Positions 59,501 through 64,000 of a stretch of DNA of 64,000 nt are shown piece after piece. Both the position numbers and the translations under genes were made by a program. The DNA comes from Actinomortierella ambigua (taxonomy: Eukaryota; Mortierellomycota; Mortierellomycetes; Mortierellales; Mortierellaceae). The notes below the pieces were generated by a model, which saw only the letters and a program-made list of their open reading frames with translations, was not told where the DNA came from and did no database searches. The DNA is taken from the NCBI GenBank assembly GCA_016098155.1, contig JAAAJB010000128.1, forward strand, positions 1 to 64,000, given 5' to 3'. Every line of letters begins with the position of its first letter. Within the stretch, counting starts at the first letter, position 1.

Positions 59501-62500
59501 ACAACGATTGGACACCAGGCCAGTCTGCTCAAGGCGCGTCGAGGGGCTCTGGAGAGACTCTGCTGCTTCTCACTCAACAGTGATTCGATGGAGCGTGCGA
59601 TTCTGGAGGCGAACGAGGCATGCTCAGATGCCAAGTACCAACTCTCGGTGCTGCATGAGGTCGAGTTCCCTGCTCTGGAGAACACTGCCATGGAGCTTGG
59701 CATGAGTACGGATCTGCATCTCGAAGGCGTCGTCAGCGGTGCTGCCCACTCGATTTCATCGGATGACGACGACAACTCCCATACGGGCAATGTCGAAGAC
59801 GACGAGGACAACACGGCTTTGGGCTCCAAGAGTGTACAGGATGCCATTCAGCGTATCAAGGAGTCACTCCAAGATCTCGAGGTTTTGGTCGAGCACGATT
59901 GCCTGGAGACGCTGATGGCTGCCAAGTTTTACGCGCATGCCAAAGCCACGGAGGACATTCGTCAATGGATTACTGCTTGTCGCGATTCGCTCCTCCAGCT
60001 CCAGTCGGCTACATCGCTGCCCTCCCCACGCCTCGAGGAGGATGAGGGTACCAAGGCTACCAAGGAGGGCGAGAAGGAGGTCCTTCGCATGAGTAGCATG
60101 GAGGAGAAGCTGAGCCAATTTGGCACGACCATCCAGCACTACGATCAACTTTCGAGCGAGTTCCTAGTCCTGCAGGCTTCCATCCCCACTGATCCTCTGG
60201 ACGATGCTCTCCCCACCGACACCGCTCAACAACAGCACCTACAGCAGCAACGTCAGGACAAGATTCATGTCAAGTCTATGCGCCACATTCTCCAGCAAAC
60301 TGTGCAGGAGCGAGCGAAGCGCACGCGCGAAGACTGGGAGCTTCTGAAGGAGGAGTTTTTGGCCAAGGCTCTCAGCTTCGCGCACAAGGGCAGCGACCAT
60401 GATGAAGAGGACGACGTTGTGACGGGCGAGTTGACGTCAGTGACAGGAAGCAGCACCAGTACCAGTAGCACCAGCACCAGCAACGGTGGTGTGGAGAGCC
60501 CACGCCAGCGTCGCCAGCGAGTGCGCAAGAGTTCGTCATCCAGTATCCAGGTCAACAAGACAGCGATTTTGGCTCGATTGGGTAACGAGATCTTGGACGA
60601 GATTGCCAAGGTATCACGCCAGCTGCAGGAGATGTTTGACCAACAGCATCACAGCGATCCATCCGCATCCCCATCCCCGTCATCGTCGTCGTCGCCATCA
60701 CGCGTGTTGGCCGACCCCAATGTCCTGCTGCGGACGGACGAGAACCAGGTCAAAGTGGAGCAGATCGAGGAGCACATCCACCATACTCTGCAGGCCAAGG
60801 TGGACAAGTTTGATAGCCTTGTGCAGGCGGTTGGTGAGCAGGCCGATCAAGAGGATCCATCGGGAGAGCTCAAGCGCGAGCGGATGGTGGGCGTGACGGT
60901 CCAGCGCAGTCTTGTGGCGGAATCGATGCATCGACTGATGGAATCGTGTCAGCGCCAAAAGGACGAGGTCGAGGAAGCCTTCCGTGTTCAACAAGCCATG
61001 CAGATCTTGCAGGATGTGCAGGTCAAGATGGATGGTTTAGTCGACACATTCCCAATGGCCGACAAGTTGATGCAACCACCTGAAGCCGAGAGTCGGATGA
61101 CATCGACCACTCTTCTGAGCGGCTCGAGCGAGCCCTCGACACCAAAGTCTAGAAGAGCTCGGACGACGACGACGACTACCTCCTCACCTTCAACGCCCCG
61201 TGCCAGCCCCTCAACGGCCAAGCAGAACCGTCAGCGAAATACCTCTGCTGCTACAGGCCCGACTGCCTCTCTTCCAACAGTGGCCTCGCCTTCACCAACT
61301 ATTGTCCTTCAATCGCTCAGCCCCGTGGATTTTGAGGAATGGGAGCAGAACTATCGGTCGTTTAGTCATGATCTGCATGCACGGATTGGCGACATTGATG
61401 TGCAGCTCGATACGGTCTCGATCATGGCCGACAAGCTGAACGACTGGCGTTTGGACGACAAGTATGGCGCCATGGTCGAACATTGGCAACAAAAGGTCAA
61501 GCGCCGCGCTCTGAACAAACTTGACGCGCTGGCTGCATTGCTCGAGACAAAGTCGCAACAAGGTTCTTTAGCCTCGTCGCCACCACCGTTGTCGTCATCT
61601 ACGCGCAAGATGGTAGGCCCGGGATCACCTTCCTTGAGCCCTCAGATGCGACCGCGCGTTCGTCAGACGCGCGCGTCAACGAGTGCATCTCGACTGTCGC
61701 TCGCCTTGGACCATCAAGGAGGTAGCCAGCCTTCATCGCCTGTGCCAACCAACAACGGCAAGGTGGTGGTAGGCGGACGTCTTCGAGCCGGCACAGCGCC
61801 GAGTGTGGGTCTACCTCCAGACCATGTGCGCAAGTTTACGATTGTGCAGCCACCAGGACTGAGTGTTTTGTCGCCGACGTTTGCAACGGAGGCCCGACGC
61901 AACAAGCCGATCATGTCGCGTAAGAACGATTCGTGCTCGTCGCTGTCATCCGTTCTGAGTGCGCCCGGTTATATGACGTCGACGTCAGCCAGCCAACTGC
62001 GCTCTTCGACGCCGACTCGAGCATCCTCGTCCTCTCGCCACTTGGCTCGTTCGCAGCATCCACGTTATGATGCTGACCCTAGCAATGCGCTCGATGTCGA
62101 GGTGGCCAAGGTTGTCAACGCGAGCGGTCTCGGCATGCGTGTCCGGAAGCTACCCGTGGAGGGTCGGATCTCGTCAATGTCTACAGTGACGGTGGACTCG
62201 GTGCGGAGTGGCGGTAGCTATCATGGCTCAGACTCGAGCGTCCATATCTTGGGTGGCCCAGCCCCGCTTCCAGGCAATAACAACGACGAGCAAGACTCTT
62301 CGACGCTCTTCAGCAGCCCTGGAGGAAGTGGTGGTCTCAAGACGATCCGCGGCCAAGGGCAGCGATCGAATGCAAAGGCTCTGGGATTCAATGCTGGTAG
62401 TGAGGATGGTCGCTATGTCTTTGGTGACATTGAGCCCAAAACTTGCTACTGCCGCATATTGCGTAGCCGCAAAGTCATGGTCCGCGTTGGAGGTGGATGG

Positions 62501-62992
62501 GTAGATCTCGCAAAGTATGTGGTATTTTATTTTGCTTACAAAATTATGCTTTCTACTTGAAAACAAACTCGATACTTACACAGTCTTTCTCCCTGTCATA
62601 TCTTTAGGTTCATGGAAGATCATGCATTGTTGGAGCAGCGTCGTGCAAGGGCTCAAGCAGGAGGATCGGCTACATCATCACGGAACGGGTCAATGGTGGA
62701 CCTTGGACAGATTTCGTCGGCCAATGTGTCGACATCGTCTCTCTTGTCGTCATGTAATTTGCACAGTGGTGGCAATGGAGATAACCAGACCCGATGCTCC
62801 AACTCGTCTGATTCGGATTCTTCTCAGCATACTCCTCACCACATCGCCATGGCAGGCTCGCACGAGTCGCTCACAAGTGGCAACCGTCGGCCCAAGGAGT
62901 TTGTGTTCCATGTGCGTCCAGGCGATGACATGCAGCTTCAAAAGATCAAGCTTGTCAAGTCTGCCGCGGGTGAGGCCTATGTCGCCATCTAA
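50529..62992 (+). CDS. Spectraplakin-like giant protein: tandem CH domains, coiled coils, GAR domain
   Basis: Exons 50529-51131, 51741-55245, 55341-55457, 55523-57142, 57456-62514 and 62608-62992 join in phase to 3762 residues. A Gly/Ser/Thr-rich head (1-75) precedes CH1 (about 78-180: RAFMRWVNVQLAKN, KDLRDGKRLIYLLEIVSNE) and CH2 (about 215-325: LLRWVRKQLEDY, RTGVAFAALIHRH), i.e. a spectrin/alpha-actinin type actin-binding unit. A very charged helix (EERRKREEEEELERIRLRRME) and about 3,200 residues of mostly heptad-like coiled coil with acidic and Ser/Thr-rich breaks follow. Near the end the GAR motif VMVRVGGGWVDLAKF, split by the last intron, is of the GAS2 type that binds microtubules. The tail is Ser-rich. 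No EF hands or calponin-type repeats were seen. Family knowledge: CH-CH plus GAR proteins link actin to microtubules. The role in this fungus is inference. Confidence 0.85.
57843..57870 (+). repeat. GAT repeats encoding an acidic run
   Basis: Consecutive GAC/GAT codons encode GDDDDDDEVKDD-type sequence in a disordered break of the giant coiled-coil protein. Confidence 0.7.
58371..58430 (+). repeat. ACC/ACA repeats encoding polythreonine
   Basis: ACC and ACA codons repeat to encode an almost pure threonine run within the giant gene, in a disordered segment between coiled coils. Confidence 0.75.
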
Positions 62993-63644
62993 TACCTTCA
63001 TTTTCGCCTCCAATTCGGTTTTTCTATTTCCTTCTCGCTTCTGTTGTTTTTTTTTTTCTTTTACAATCATTTGTACAACACATTTTGTTTGTTTTTATTT
63101 TGTTTTGCTCTACTTCGTTTTCACTGTCATTCTCTTCTTTTTTTTTCTGTTCTCCAAACACCACAGTCGCGTTTTGTCACCGAAAACCGATCATTTAAAA
63201 TCTTTCGATTTTGTTCAACTTCAAACCCATTATCAAAAATGTTATGAAAATAAAAAAAACCCACTTTCAATTGCTGCCGAAAAAAAGTACTGGGCCCTGT
63301 TACCCTGCCTGCTCGCTGCACTGCTCAGCGTTGCACCCACAGTGATAACGGATTTGAGAGTATATGACAAAGAGCCCTTGTACAACGGAGCCGACACGAA
63401 GCAGCACAGCAATACCTGAACCTATTCCGATGCCCGCCTCCATACGAATGGGCCATTCTCGTTTTCTTGCTCATTGCCATTTCATCATTCCGGGCCTACC
63501 ATGGGTTCACACAAGCTCCAAAGACCATCGGTACGAAGAAGCGGTTAAAAAAAGGACGCACCCCAAAATCTCTGCACGCTGCTTATATTTCTTGCCTTGT
63601 TGAAACAAATACCCTTTCAATAGAGAAACGATCAACAAGACCTA
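62993..63644. other. 3' region of the giant gene and upstream of the Sel1-repeat gene
   Basis: T-rich (several runs of eight or more T) and then mixed sequence. An ATGAAAATAAAAAA stretch near 63243-63258 could serve as a poly(A) signal. No gene is supported. Confidence 0.35.
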
Positions 63645-64000
63645 ATGGAGCTTTTCGAAGCTGTCGACCGCGGCGACTCGAGGGATGCGCAGCTGGCACT
63701 GGGCGAAATGTATGAGGAGGGCGAGGTGCTGCCGCAGAGCGCGGAAAGGGCGTTTTACTGGTACCAGGCAGCCGCCAATCAAGACCACGCGCACGCGCAA
63801 TACTGTCTCGGCAACTGTTTCTACTATGGGATGGGCACCGAACAAGACGAGGATGCAGCGCTCTACTGGTTTCGCAAGGCAGCCAAGCAAGGACATGTTT
63901 TCGCCCAAAACGACCTCGGTGCCATGTACGAACTCGGTGAAGGGGTCGAAAGCTGTTTGGCCGAGGCTGATTATTGGTATGGTCTGGCTGCTGCCAGCGG
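63645..64000 (+). CDS. Sel1-like repeat protein (5' part, runs off the window)
   Basis: From ATG 63645 the frame is open to the edge. It encodes tandem Sel1-type repeats of about 36 residues with the usual pattern AxxxLGxMYexGxGVxxdxxxAxxWyxkAA: for example LALGEMYEEGEVLPQSAERA, AQYCLGNCFYYGMGTEQDED and AQNDLGAMYELGEGVESCLA. Such repeats form alpha-alpha superhelices that scaffold protein complexes; fungal examples include Skt5/Chs4 and ERAD factor Hrd3. The visible part has three repeats and does not show which subfamily it is. No signal peptide is visible, which speaks against an Hrd3 type. An upstream exon cannot be excluded. Confidence 0.75.
   Translation, partial: MELFEAVDRGDSRDAQLALGEMYEEGEVLPQSAERAFYWYQAAANQDHAHAQYCLGNCFYYGMGTEQDEDAALYWFRKAAKQGHVFAQNDLGAMYELGEGVESCLAEADYWYGLAAAS

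Noticed and set aside
1..64000. CRISPR arrays, rRNA genes, LTR pairs
   Set aside because: No regularly spaced repeats with spacers, no rRNA-like sequence and no paired long direct repeats were seen on reading; a computed self-alignment would be needed to exclude diverged LTRs.

Overview
The window is 64 kb of nuclear DNA from a fungus. The genes are split by many short introns (about 45-150 bp, GTAAGT/GTATGT donors, TAG/CAG acceptors), packed on both strands, with serine-, glutamine- and proline-rich linkers. The gene set (large EDC4 with WD40 region, FHA-RING-PBZ ligase of the CHFR type, USP37-type deubiquitinase, a spectraplakin-like CH-CH/GAR protein) fits an early-diverging fungus of the Mucoromycota/Mortierellomycotina kind rather than Dikarya. 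This placement is an inference from gene content, not a database match. Exon structures below were assembled by hand from reading frame and splice signals; each complete multi-exon model closes in phase from ATG to stop.

Region 1 (1-5 kb) is accessory DNA. On the minus strand, running off the left edge, is one gene whose N-terminus is a complete FEN1/XPG-like nuclease domain and whose C-terminal part reads like a TnpB/Fanzor protein up to its first RuvC motif. A small acidic gene is transcribed divergently from it, and a fragment of a MULE-type transposase lies beyond. Region 2 (5-19.5 kb) is housekeeping: UBA2 (SUMO E1 subunit), RPN2 (proteasome), a quinone oxidoreductase, a BAHD-like acyltransferase that lacks its catalytic histidine, and a CHFR-like ubiquitin ligase. 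Region 3 (19.6-24.1 kb) is a graveyard: frameshifted and nonsense-interrupted minus-strand ORF pieces of unrecognised families and a probable decayed DDE transposase, plus microsatellites.

Region 4 (24.5-48.7 kb) is dense housekeeping again: a USP37-like deubiquitinase whose catalytic His position is Tyr, EDC4 (decapping scaffold) and VAC1 (two-FYVE Rab5 effector) sharing a 139-bp divergent promoter, a PH-Sec7-PH Arf exchange factor starting only 46 bp after VAC1, SNU114 (U5 snRNP GTPase) and an intronless TFIIB/BRF-like factor. Region 5 (50.5-63 kb) is one giant gene for a 3,762-residue protein with tandem CH domains, about 3,200 residues of mostly coiled coil and a C-terminal GAR domain, i.e. 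a spectraplakin-like actin-microtubule linker. The right edge cuts a Sel1-repeat protein.

Most neighbours are functionally unrelated, as usual in fungi, although four ubiquitin-system genes (UBA2, RPN2, CHFR-like, USP37-like) lie within about 24 kb. The item most worth following is the XPG-like/Fanzor-like fusion at the left edge.
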